From JAEUSG01 sp964590225 (GTDB lineage: Bacteria; Fibrobacterota; OXYB2-FULL-49-7; JAEUSG01), in contig CAZPWS010000039.1 in assembly GCA_964590225.1 (NCBI GenBank), forward strand, positions 1-28,695: a DNA stretch of 28,695 nucleotides, read 5' to 3'. Below, piece after piece: positions 7,971 through 15,578 of the stretch. The position numbers were made by a program, and so were the translations under genes. Within the stretch, counting starts at the first letter, position 1; every line of letters starts with the position of its first letter. A model generated the notes under the pieces. It saw only the letters and a list, made by a program, of their open reading frames with translations, did not search any database and was not told the origin of the DNA.

Positions 7971-9314
7971 TCAAATGTGACCAAGTGCTATCATTGCATC
8001 CGCAACTTTTTTGAATCCAGCAATGTTTGCACCTACAACATAATTTCCCTGAGCGCCATATTCGCGTGATGTTTCGTAGCAAGATGTGTGAATGGACCTC
8101 ATTATCTCTAATAGTCGTTTATCGACATCATCTCTTGACCATGAGAGCATCATGGCGTTTTGGCTCATCTCAAGACCTGAACAGGCAACGCCACCTGCAT
8201 TCGCCGCTTTACCAGGTCCGTACATTATTCCAGCGTCGGTAAAAACATCAACACCTTCCGGTGTTGTAGGCATATTTGCCCCCTCCGAAACTAGTATGCA
8301 CCCATTTTTAAGAAGCGTTTTTGCGTCTGTCTCTGTAATTTCATTTTGAGTTGCGCAGGGGAATGCGCAGTCGCATGGAATATTCCATGGTTTCATGCCT
8401 TCGAGATATTTGCTATCCTTAAATTCATCTGCATATTCGCTGATGCGCCCTCTCCTGACATTTTTTAGCTCCATTAACCACGACAGTTTTTCCTTGGTGA
8501 TACCGTTTGCGTCGTAAATCGTGCCATTTGAGTCGGACATTGCTACAACCTTGGCTTCCTTTTGCAGTAATTTTTCACAGCAGTATTGAGAGACATTTCC
8601 AGAGCCGGATATCAGGCATGTTTTCCCAGATAAATTCATGTTTCTTATGCGCAACATCTCTTCTGCGAAATAGACGCATCCATAGCCTGTTGCTTCCGGT
8701 CTTAAAAGGGATCCGCCCCAGCCTTGTCCTTTACCGGTAAGCACTCCAACATGTTCTGTTGTTATTCTTTTATACATACCGTAAAGGTAGCCAATTTCTC
8801 TTCCGCCAACGCCTATGTCGCCAGCGGGGACATCAGTATGCGGACCAATATGTTTTTGAAGTTCGAGCATAAAAGATTGGCAAAATCTCATTATTTCGTT
8901 GTCACTTTTTCCTTTTGGATCAAAATCGGATCCACCCTTGCCTCCTCCCATTGGTAAGCCTGTTAATGCGTTTTTGAAAATTTGTTCAAATCCGAGGAAC
9001 ATTATTATGCTAAGGTTGACAGAGGGGTGAAAGCGGAGTCCTCCCTTATATGGCCCGAGCGCGCCATTGAATTGAACGCGGTAACCTCTGTTAACCCTGT
9101 GTACGCCCCGATCGTCAAACCATGGAACGCGGAACATTACTATTCGTTCCGGCTCGACTATATGTTCAAGAATGCTCTTTTCCTCATATATTTTTTTTCG
9201 TTCAAGAAGCGGCTTGATGGAGTGGACCACTTCAAGAACAGCTTGGCAGAACTCTGGCTCTTCTTTGTTTCGTCTGTTAACATGAGAAATAATTTTTTCT
9301 GCGTAAGTATTCAC
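7971..9314 (-). CDS. gdhA: NADP-type glutamate dehydrogenase
   Basis: Hexameric glutamate dehydrogenase, which makes glutamate from 2-oxoglutarate and ammonia. The GTG at 9314 is preceded by GGAGGA and gives 447 residues, the length of the Escherichia coli NADP-specific enzyme; the open frame upstream to 9380 has no family similarity. The substrate-binding block (PYKGGLRF, Lys90), catalytic Lys126 in LPMGGGKGGSD, and DVPAGDIGVGGREI are all intact, followed by a Rossmann nucleotide-binding domain (SGSGNVSQY). The length and N-terminus fit the biosynthetic NADPH enzyme better than the longer or thermophilic NAD forms. It stands alone on the minus strand, convergent with the sulfur fusion and divergent from the phosphatase operon. 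Two matching palindromic boxes overlap its promoter region. Confidence 0.95.
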   Translation of the reverse strand: MNTYAEKIISHVNRRNKEEPEFCQAVLEVVHSIKPLLERKKIYEEKSILEHIVEPERIVMFRVPWFDDRGVHRVNRGYRVQFNGALGPYKGGLRFHPSVNLSIIMFLGFEQIFKNALTGLPMGGGKGGSDFDPKGKSDNEIMRFCQSFMLELQKHIGPHTDVPAGDIGVGGREIGYLYGMYKRITTEHVGVLTGKGQGWGGSLLRPEATGYGCVYFAEEMLRIRNMNLSGKTCLISGSGNVSQYCCEKLLQKEAKVVAMSDSNGTIYDANGITKEKLSWLMELKNVRRGRISEYADEFKDSKYLEGMKPWNIPCDCAFPCATQNEITETDAKTLLKNGCILVSEGANMPTTPEGVDVFTDAGIMYGPGKAANAGGVACSGLEMSQNAMMLSWSRDDVDKRLLEIMRSIHTSCYETSREYGAQGNYVVGANIAGFKKVADAMIALGHI

Positions 9315-9332
9315 TGTTCCTCCATTAATGTT

Positions 9333-9362
9333 AGTACATATTTGTATTTCGATGAATGTTAA
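9333..9362 (-). promoter_or_regulatory. Putative gdhA promoter
   Basis: Read on the minus strand, TTAACA (9357-9362) and TGTACT (9333-9338) are 18 nt apart, matching the -35 and -10 consensus at five and four of six positions. The -10 lies about 19 nt before the GTG start of gdhA. The two TACA boxes bracket it: one covers the -10 edge, and the other lies just upstream of the -35. Confidence 0.4.
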
Positions 9363-9376
9363 AATACATTTTTGTA
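9335..9376. promoter_or_regulatory. Two tandem TACA-N4-TGTA operator-like boxes
   Basis: Box 1 is TACATATTTGTAT (from 9335) and box 2 is TACATTTTTGTAT (from 9365). They are identical at 12 of 13 positions, and each contains the palindrome TACA-N4-TGTA. The repeat distance is exactly 30 bp, close to three helical turns, so bound dimers would lie on the same DNA face. Box 1 overlaps the putative gdhA -10, and box 2 overlaps the putative -35 of the divergent phosphatase operon. This looks like a shared regulatory region; the regulator is not identifiable from sequence. Confidence 0.5.
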
Positions 9377-9399
9377 TCATAAAATAATGGTTTTATACT
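9372..9399 (+). promoter_or_regulatory. Putative promoter of the phosphatase-patatin operon
   Basis: TATACT (9394-9399) is a good -10 hexamer. The best -35 at 16 nt spacing is a poor TTGTAT (9372-9377) that lies inside TACA box 2. The distance to the ATG at 9449 leaves a leader of about 45 nt. A weak -35 overlapping an operator-like box would fit a regulated promoter. Confidence 0.35.
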
Positions 9400-9448
9400 C
9401 TTTCTTGGCTTGAAGTTTTTATAGTCAGATAGATATTTTTCATAGCAT

Positions 9449-11344
9449 ATGTTTCTTATTTCGTTTGTTCATTTCTTCTGTGTTATCACTTTTTTGTACT
9501 CGTCGGTATATGTTTTCTCCCGTAATAGACGCGAACCGATTTACAGAAGTATGGCGACAATTCTTGTTTCTATGGCCGCATGGAGCTTTGGAAAGATGTT
9601 GTTGCATCACTCTTCGTTTTCGTTCGATACAGCTGCAATCGGATCGGCACTCGATTTTATTGGCACCCACATGACCGTTCTTGTTGTTCCGTTTTACTTT
9701 AGGCTTCAGTCTCATTATCCCCGTAAAAAAAATATTTTCCTGCTTGAGATTTTGATGCTACTGCTTTTTCTGTATGTTACTATTATTTACTTTTTGGTGT
9801 TTCACGGCAAAGATGGATCAATTATCCGCTTGTCCTACGGATGGAAACAGACATTCTTGGATTCCATGTGGATGTTTCCTCTGTTGCCTTTTTATGCGAT
9901 TGGATACCTTCTTCCTGCCTATTATCTTAGATCCGTACGGCAGCAGAGCGGCTCTTTAGAAGGAAAAACCAATCCGATAAACATTCTTTTTGTTGTACTC
10001 ACCCTTATTTATGGTGGTGCACTCTTTTTCTCATATGGTTTTCCGCTTCTCGGAATTACAGATATTCCTGAAATGGGTGATGTGGTCGCTCTTGTATGGG
10101 CTTTCGTCTGCCCATTCTTGATAAGTAAGTACAGTGTTCATTTAAGCCCTCTTTCATCACCATCAGTACTTATTGACTGCTTGTCGGATCCGCTTGTGAT
10201 TTCGGACCATAGCGGTAAAATTATTGGGATAAACGCGGCAGCTAGAAGAATATTCGGGCCAATTGATATTTCTGGGGGTAAGTCTGCTGATGAATTATTT
10301 CCAGATAAGCAGGCGGATAGAGGTGATAAAAGTTGTGAAAACAGCACCACAATTAAGTATGACACCAATGCGCGTGACATAGATGGTAGCAGCAAGGAGT
10401 ACTCTGTCGTTGCTTCGCGCATATTTGGCGTTGATGGTTCATTAGGCGCGGTTGTAAGGGTGATGCACGACATTTCGGATAGAGTGATACTTGAGAATAA
10501 ACTTCGCGCTCAAGCGGCTGTTCTTACAGCGTCTAATAACGAGATAGATTCCAGCAGGAAGGTTCTCTCTGCAACCGTGCATAAAATGGAGTCAGCCTTA
10601 AAACTTCTGCGCGATGATCTTGACGCGGCAAGGCATATGCAGCGGCTGCTTCTTCCGGACAACCTCGCCGACTTTGCCGGAGCTCGGATATCATTTGTTT
10701 TTAAGCCAAGTTCAAGCGTTGGAGGTGATTTGCTTGATGTTCGCAAGATGGATGGAGAGAATATCGCGATTATTGTTTTTGATGTCGCGGGACATGGTGT
10801 TGCAGCGGCCCTTTACGCCGCCGTAGCAAAAACAATCTTTGAAAGGCGTATCAACCAAAGTATAAGTCCGGGTGAAACGCTTCGCAAAATAAATGACGAT
10901 TTATACAGTGCGCTGGGGGGAGAGTTATTTCTTGCTACTTTTTTCGGGCATCTTAACACAGAGTCTATGATGTTAACCTATGCTCTCGCAGCTTTTCCAT
11001 TTCCAATACTATTTCGCAAGTCAACGGGTGAAGCAGTTCTTCTTCCTGGGAGAGGCGCCTTTGTTGGTATGGCAGAGGACGATGGAGTATTGACTGCTTA
11101 TGAAGATAATTGCGCATATATGGATCATGGCGATAGGTTGCTAATTTATTCCGACGGGATGAGTGAGGCAAGAAATAAAGCCGGCAAGGTTTGGGGTGTT
11201 GATCAGCTAAAGCATGCGATGATAAGCAGTATTACGCTGCCGCTCTCAGCTTCCCTGCAAATGATAGTAAACGAACAGGAATCGTTTTGTGAAGGTGGAG
11301 CAGATAAGGACGACAGAACACTCTTAATGGTAGAAATAGTGTAG
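9449..11344 (+). CDS. 7TM-PAS-SpoIIE type PP2C phosphatase
   Basis: A 631-residue membrane-bound sensor phosphatase. The first 230 residues hold about seven hydrophobic segments resembling the N-terminal 7TM region found in some histidine kinases. A PAS domain follows (about 240-355; PLVISDHSGKIIGINAAARRIFG), then a helical linker likely to form a coiled coil (about 355-405) and a SpoIIE/RsbU-type PP2C domain (about 405-631). Metal-binding motifs are intact: GGDLLD (Asp427, Asp430), FDVAGHG, YSDGMSEA (Asp569) and the terminal DDRT. Enzymes of this group dephosphorylate serine or threonine on STAS-domain anti-sigma antagonists. No such partner lies in the window, so the substrate is unknown. 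No strong ribosome binding site precedes the ATG. The gene is 3 nt upstream of the patatin gene. Confidence 0.88.
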   Translation: MFLISFVHFFCVITFLYSSVYVFSRNRREPIYRSMATILVSMAAWSFGKMLLHHSSFSFDTAAIGSALDFIGTHMTVLVVPFYFRLQSHYPRKKNIFLLEILMLLLFLYVTIIYFLVFHGKDGSIIRLSYGWKQTFLDSMWMFPLLPFYAIGYLLPAYYLRSVRQQSGSLEGKTNPINILFVVLTLIYGGALFFSYGFPLLGITDIPEMGDVVALVWAFVCPFLISKYSVHLSPLSSPSVLIDCLSDPLVISDHSGKIIGINAAARRIFGPIDISGGKSADELFPDKQADRGDKSCENSTTIKYDTNARDIDGSSKEYSVVASRIFGVDGSLGAVVRVMHDISDRVILENKLRAQAAVLTASNNEIDSSRKVLSATVHKMESALKLLRDDLDAARHMQRLLLPDNLADFAGARISFVFKPSSSVGGDLLDVRKMDGENIAIIVFDVAGHGVAAALYAAVAKTIFERRINQSISPGETLRKINDDLYSALGGELFLATFFGHLNTESMMLTYALAAFPFPILFRKSTGEAVLLPGRGAFVGMAEDDGVLTAYEDNCAYMDHGDRLLIYSDGMSEARNKAGKVWGVDQLKHAMISSITLPLSASLQMIVNEQESFCEGGADKDDRTLLMVEIV

Positions 11345-11347
11345 CAG

Positions 11348-13774
11348 ATGGTTCGCCTTTTTCTCATTCTTATAGCCGGTTTGTTAGTCCAGGTATTTCC
11401 AGAAAGCAGCAGTGTGGCTCCAAAGGTGGCGCTTGTTCTTTCGGGAGGGGGGGTGCGCGGATTTGCCCATATAGGGGTACTGAAGGTGCTTGAGAGAAAT
11501 GGCATAAGGCCCTCTTTTATAGCTGGCACAAGTATGGGGGCAGTGGTGGGTGGGCTTTACTCTGCCGGATATTCCGTTGATTCATTGGAAAAGATTGCAT
11601 TAAGCGCCGACTGGGAATATCTGTTTCGTGACAACCCTGAAAGAAGGGACCTTTTTTATACAAGTAAGGATGACGGCTCAAACGCAGTGTTAAGATTCAG
11701 GATTGAGAATGGTTCTCTTTCGTTGCCAACCGCGCTTGTTTCTGGTCACTATATACTGAACTATCTCATTGAACTTACTTTGCCGGCAATTGTGAAAGCA
11801 GAGTTTAATTTTGATAAATTGCCTATTCCGTTTCGTGCGTCGGCAACAAATCTTGTTACGGGAGAGCGGGTGGTTATTGATCGCGGAGGACTGGCGGAAG
11901 CGATGCGCGCTTCCCTTGCCGTGCCCTTTGTATTTGCGCCATTTAGACACGACAGCCTTCTTCTTGTTGATGGCGGATTTACAAATGTTTTGCCGATTGA
12001 TGTTGCGTTGCGGTCAGGGGCTGATATAATATTGGCAAGTTATGTGCCTTCGCCGCTTTATAGTGAAAATACGCTTAAGAATCCCATCAGGTTTGTCGAT
12101 CAGGTCGTTTCCTTTTGCCTTGTTAATCAGCGCAGCAGAGAAGAAAGGGATTCTGCCATTGTTATTATTCCAGAATTTAATGGAGAGCCAACTAATAGTG
12201 TCGAATTTATTCCAGGAGGAATCGCTGCTGGGGAGCGGGCAATGGAAAAAGGATTGCAGTTACTGCTTTCTAGACTTGATTCCGTTTCTGCGGTGCGGCA
12301 TTATGAGCGGGTACAAGAAGGTAAAATTTGCGATGGCAAAAAAAGCCATAGGCGGTTTGCTTTTTCGGGTAACACGGTTTATTCTGATTCCATAATTAGG
12401 AGCGACTTGGTTCTTGGGGTTGATAAAGTAAGAGAAAGGTATCTGAGCGACGGTTATTCGTTGGTTTCTGTTAATATTGATACCAAAAATGATTCGGCCA
12501 CATTAATTGCAATTAAAGAGGGTAGAATAGCAAACATATCCGTTAAGGGCAATGCAAGAACAAATCGGACTATCATTGACAGGGAATTATCAATCCGAGT
12601 AGGTCGTCTATTCAATGCTAAAGAGATGAAGGCAGATGTTAGGAATCTGCTTGCAACTGGTCTCTTTGAGTCTGTTTACTTTTCTATATCCAGCGTTGAT
12701 TCAACAGGGGCATCCATTGTGATAATTGTTAAAGAGAAACCGCCGGATGTTTTCTCTCTTGGCGCCCGTTACGATAATATTCGTCTTCTTGAAGGGTTTG
12801 TTCAGTATGATAATGTCAATGTCGCAGGGCGTGCGCTCACAGTAGATGCGCTGATACAATATGGTTTAAGAAGAGAAAGATATTTAGTTGGCCTCAAGAC
12901 AGATCGTTTTAGTGATTCTTATTTTACGGCTGACGCAAAGGCTTTTTTTTATAGAGACAGAAAATTTGTTCAGGACGCATTTGATTCTACTAAATACTCG
13001 TTTAATTATCTCCGGAAATTAGGTGCTACAGCCTCTATTGCACATCAGATTCTTAGAATGGGTAAGCTTTCCTATGTTTTGATGGTGGAACAATATCGAA
13101 GCAGTGAAGACGAATCCTACAGACTCGATAACCCACTTAAGTATGAGGCGTTGCGGATAGCTTCAATAAGGGCGGAATTGGACTATTATGATAGAAAGTA
13201 CTTCCCAACAAAGGGATACAAGATATATTCCTCTGCTGATATGGGACTCGGGTTTTTAGGAGATAAATCTGGATTTTTTAATCTTACAGTTACTGGTTCA
13301 TCTGCGCTTGCGCTAACGGAGAGATTTACCCTGCTGCCTGCGATGTTTTTTTCGATTTCAGATGTTAAGCTTCCTGATCCGGTAAAAAACTATTTGGGCG
13401 GTGCTACGGAAATAAGAATGAACAATGACATTGTGCTATACAATTCATTTCCACTTTATGGTTTTGAAGAGCAGGCTTTTACCTCTGAAGCGTTATCGGT
13501 GTTCAGGCTTGCTTTATGTATAAAACTTTTGAATATACAGTATATAAAGGTAATTGCTAATAGCGGTATGCTCTGGCAGCCTGATGTATCATTAATGTTT
13601 AAGAGTTCAAGGGGACTTAAGCTTTATCATGGAATGGGTTTGGAATATTCGGCAGATATTCCACGCATTGGACCTGCTTCGCTATCTGTGTCTGTTCCCT
13701 TGTTTTCAAAGGATGAAAAATCCGGCAAACCATATTCTCCTATTCTTTACTTATCTGTAGGTCATGATTTTTAA
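11348..13774 (+). CDS. Type Vd patatin-like outer-membrane phospholipase
   Basis: An 808-residue secreted protein of the PlpD/FplA type (type Vd autotransporter). A short signal peptide (about 1-22) precedes a patatin lipase domain (about 25-290) with oxyanion loop GGGVRG (33-38), nucleophile Ser62 in GTSMG and Asp208 in DGG, so the Ser-Asp dyad is intact. Two POTRA-like segments follow (about 334-392 and 393-468; FAFSGNTVYSD and ISVKGNARTNR). The C-terminal region (about 472-808) is a BamA-like beta-barrel ending in Phe, the usual outer-membrane signal. PlpD has one POTRA, so two would be notable. The expected role is phospholipase A activity displayed at or released from the cell surface. 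The gene overlaps the next one by 11 nt. Confidence 0.9.
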   Translation: MVRLFLILIAGLLVQVFPESSSVAPKVALVLSGGGVRGFAHIGVLKVLERNGIRPSFIAGTSMGAVVGGLYSAGYSVDSLEKIALSADWEYLFRDNPERRDLFYTSKDDGSNAVLRFRIENGSLSLPTALVSGHYILNYLIELTLPAIVKAEFNFDKLPIPFRASATNLVTGERVVIDRGGLAEAMRASLAVPFVFAPFRHDSLLLVDGGFTNVLPIDVALRSGADIILASYVPSPLYSENTLKNPIRFVDQVVSFCLVNQRSREERDSAIVIIPEFNGEPTNSVEFIPGGIAAGERAMEKGLQLLLSRLDSVSAVRHYERVQEGKICDGKKSHRRFAFSGNTVYSDSIIRSDLVLGVDKVRERYLSDGYSLVSVNIDTKNDSATLIAIKEGRIANISVKGNARTNRTIIDRELSIRVGRLFNAKEMKADVRNLLATGLFESVYFSISSVDSTGASIVIIVKEKPPDVFSLGARYDNIRLLEGFVQYDNVNVAGRALTVDALIQYGLRRERYLVGLKTDRFSDSYFTADAKAFFYRDRKFVQDAFDSTKYSFNYLRKLGATASIAHQILRMGKLSYVLMVEQYRSSEDESYRLDNPLKYEALRIASIRAELDYYDRKYFPTKGYKIYSSADMGLGFLGDKSGFFNLTVTGSSALALTERFTLLPAMFFSISDVKLPDPVKNYLGGATEIRMNNDIVLYNSFPLYGFEEQAFTSEALSVFRLALCIKLLNIQYIKVIANSGMLWQPDVSLMFKSSRGLKLYHGMGLEYSADIPRIGPASLSVSVPLFSKDEKSGKPYSPILYLSVGHDF

Positions 13775-14828
13775 GGGCGTCTCTTTTACGGCGAAGATTT
13801 TTATTTCGCTCGCTTGTATGGCATTGGCTGGGGTATCGGGGGCTGTTATTGCCTATATTAGTGCTGTTGATTCATCACGAATAGTCAAAGATGCAGTTAG
13901 AGTTGAAAAAATTAGGACAGCATCACAAAATGCTATAAATCAGATAGAAAATCAGAAAGCATGTCTTTTATTAATTGATGGCTCTGAGCGGGATTCATTA
14001 TGCTTAGCTTCTATTGTTAACAATATGGCTGGATTTGTAGATGAAATAACAAGTCTAAATAACCTCTCTTTTTGGATGCGGAACGACGAGAGAGTAAAAT
14101 TGAGTTTAGCTGTTGAAAACAGTAATTTATTTTCGGAAGGGTATGTGAAGTTGATTACCAGTAAAAAATTGATTAATGTCAGAGACAGAGAACAATTAAA
14201 CAGGCATCTTAGTATGTGCGGCAGGTACTTAAAAGAGTTGTCAAGTCTTGTGGAAGGAAGATTCGAAGAGATGGCTGCTAATGCAGAGCAGGCAGTTCAA
14301 AACATAGTTGTAAAGCTTGTTGTCTCGGTTTCGGTTTCACTCGTTATTGGTATTTTTTTCGGTATAGTCTTTGTATATTCATTTGCCGTACCACTCCAGA
14401 GGCTTAAGTTTTTCGCTGGGGAGGTTGGGAAAGGGGATTTTGATGTAGAGTTCTCATTTAGTAGTGCTGATGCAGAAATGGCCGATTTAATCGAATCATT
14501 TACAGAAATGGCTGAAAAGCTAAAAAAATACCGTGATAATCTTGTTAAGTCGGAGCAGCTTCGTACGGTGGAGTTGATTGCCTCCGGTGTTGGCCATGAA
14601 ATCAATAACCCATTAATGATTATATCGGGTAATGCGGAATATGTGAGAAGCATTATGGTGCCTGATGACAAGGATATTGTTGAGAGAATGACAATTATAG
14701 TGAATGAATGTGAGCGGATGGCTACTATTGTAAAAAAACTTTCCGAAATAAAGAGGGTGGTAACAGGCGATTATTCCGGCAAGAGCGGTGTTGAGAGGAA
14801 AATGCTTGATGTAAGGAATTCGGCATAG
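13764..14828 (+). CDS. HAMP-DHp sensor lacking a kinase ATPase domain
   Basis: A 354-residue membrane sensor related to histidine kinases. An N-terminal transmembrane helix (about 10-32), an extracytoplasmic helical domain (about 33-180), a second membrane helix (about 185-208), a HAMP domain (about 209-262) and a DHp segment with phosphoacceptor-like His278 (VGHEINNPLM) can be seen. The protein ends about 75 residues after this His, so there is no HATPase_c domain. HisA begins 10 nt later, so a simple frameshift cannot hide one. The tail (RVVTGDYSG...KMLDVRNSA) recalls endings I know from other ATPase-less DHp proteins; that is memory, not a search result. It might act as a phosphotransfer protein or pair with another kinase subunit. 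It overlaps the patatin gene by 11 nt. Confidence 0.82.
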   Translation: MIFKGVSFTAKIFISLACMALAGVSGAVIAYISAVDSSRIVKDAVRVEKIRTASQNAINQIENQKACLLLIDGSERDSLCLASIVNNMAGFVDEITSLNNLSFWMRNDERVKLSLAVENSNLFSEGYVKLITSKKLINVRDREQLNRHLSMCGRYLKELSSLVEGRFEEMAANAEQAVQNIVVKLVVSVSVSLVIGIFFGIVFVYSFAVPLQRLKFFAGEVGKGDFDVEFSFSSADAEMADLIESFTEMAEKLKKYRDNLVKSEQLRTVELIASGVGHEINNPLMIISGNAEYVRSIMVPDDKDIVERMTIIVNECERMATIVKKLSEIKRVVTGDYSGKSGVERKMLDVRNSA

Positions 14829-14837
14829 GAGCATATA

Positions 14838-15578
14838 ATGATCTTTTTTCCAGCTATTGATTTGTTGGGCGGCAAATGTGTGCGGTTGAGCAGGGGTGAG
14901 AGAGAAGAAAAAACTGATTACTCTGAGGATCCCGTTGGTATCGCAAAGCTCTTTCAAGAAGAAGGCGCGCAGTGGATACATGTGGTTGATCTTGACGGCG
15001 CTTTTGATGGCGTTCGGAAAAACTCTGAGGCAATACGGCGAATTGCTACAGGAATTAAAATTCCCGTACAAGTTGGTGGAGGAATAAGAACACCGGAAGA
15101 TGTGAGAAGCATACTTGATCTCGGTGTTGCAAGGGTAATTATGGGAACGGCTGCTGTTCATAATCCTGCCAGTGTTGAAACATCTGTACGGAGGTTTGGC
15201 GCGGAAAGAGTGGCTGTTGGTATCGATGCACGAAATGGAGTTGTTGCCGTAAAGGGATGGGTTGAGGAGACTGAGATCGCTGCTGTGGATCTTGGCCGGA
15301 GAATGAAAGATGCCGGAGTACGGCTGGTTGTTTATACCGACATTAATCGGGACGGAATGATGGGTGGACCCAATTATGATGAAACGGTAAAGCTCGCGCA
15401 TGAAACGGGGCTTTCCGTAGTTATATCAGGTGGAATAATGTCTATTGATGATGTGGCCAAAGCCAAGAAATATGAAAAAGACAATATTGTTGGCTGTATT
15501 TCCGGTAAAGCGATATATGAGGGCAGATTATCTGTTAGGGAGGCAGTAGCTGTCATGGAAGGGAGTGGGGAAGCATAA
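14838..15578 (+). CDS. hisA: HisA, ProFAR isomerase of histidine synthesis
   Basis: A 246-residue TIM-barrel enzyme, 1-(5-phosphoribosyl)-5-[(5-phosphoribosylamino)methylideneamino]imidazole-4-carboxamide isomerase, the fourth step of histidine synthesis. Catalytic Asp8 (PAIDLLGGKCVRL) and Asp168 (YTDINRDGMMGGPN) are present, along with both phosphate-binding loops (VGGGIR and SGGI). The length is normal. An alternative assignment as PriA or HisF is disfavoured by the strict HisA-type N-terminus. A GGAG ribosome binding site sits just before the ATG, 9 nt after the sensor gene. Its stop TAA shares one base with the proB ATG, so translation is probably coupled. Confidence 0.95.
   Translation: MIFFPAIDLLGGKCVRLSRGEREEKTDYSEDPVGIAKLFQEEGAQWIHVVDLDGAFDGVRKNSEAIRRIATGIKIPVQVGGGIRTPEDVRSILDLGVARVIMGTAAVHNPASVETSVRRFGAERVAVGIDARNGVVAVKGWVEETEIAAVDLGRRMKDAGVRLVVYTDINRDGMMGGPNYDETVKLAHETGLSVVISGGIMSIDDVAKAKKYEKDNIVGCISGKAIYEGRLSVREAVAVMEGSGEA

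Noticed and set aside
8982..9362. A 126-codon plus-strand frame over the gdhA 5' end
   Set aside because: Overlaps the conserved N-terminal half of GdhA and the promoter region, with no independent support.
14595..14838. A frameshift that removed the kinase ATPase domain of the DHp sensor
   Set aside because: Only about 230 nt lie between the His codon and the hisA start, too little for a hidden HATPase_c domain in any frame.
14613..15401. A 262-codon open frame on the minus strand opposite the DHp gene and hisA
   Set aside because: It is the antisense shadow of hisA, which has clear catalytic motifs. The translated product is low-complexity in character, with no family features and no ribosome binding site.
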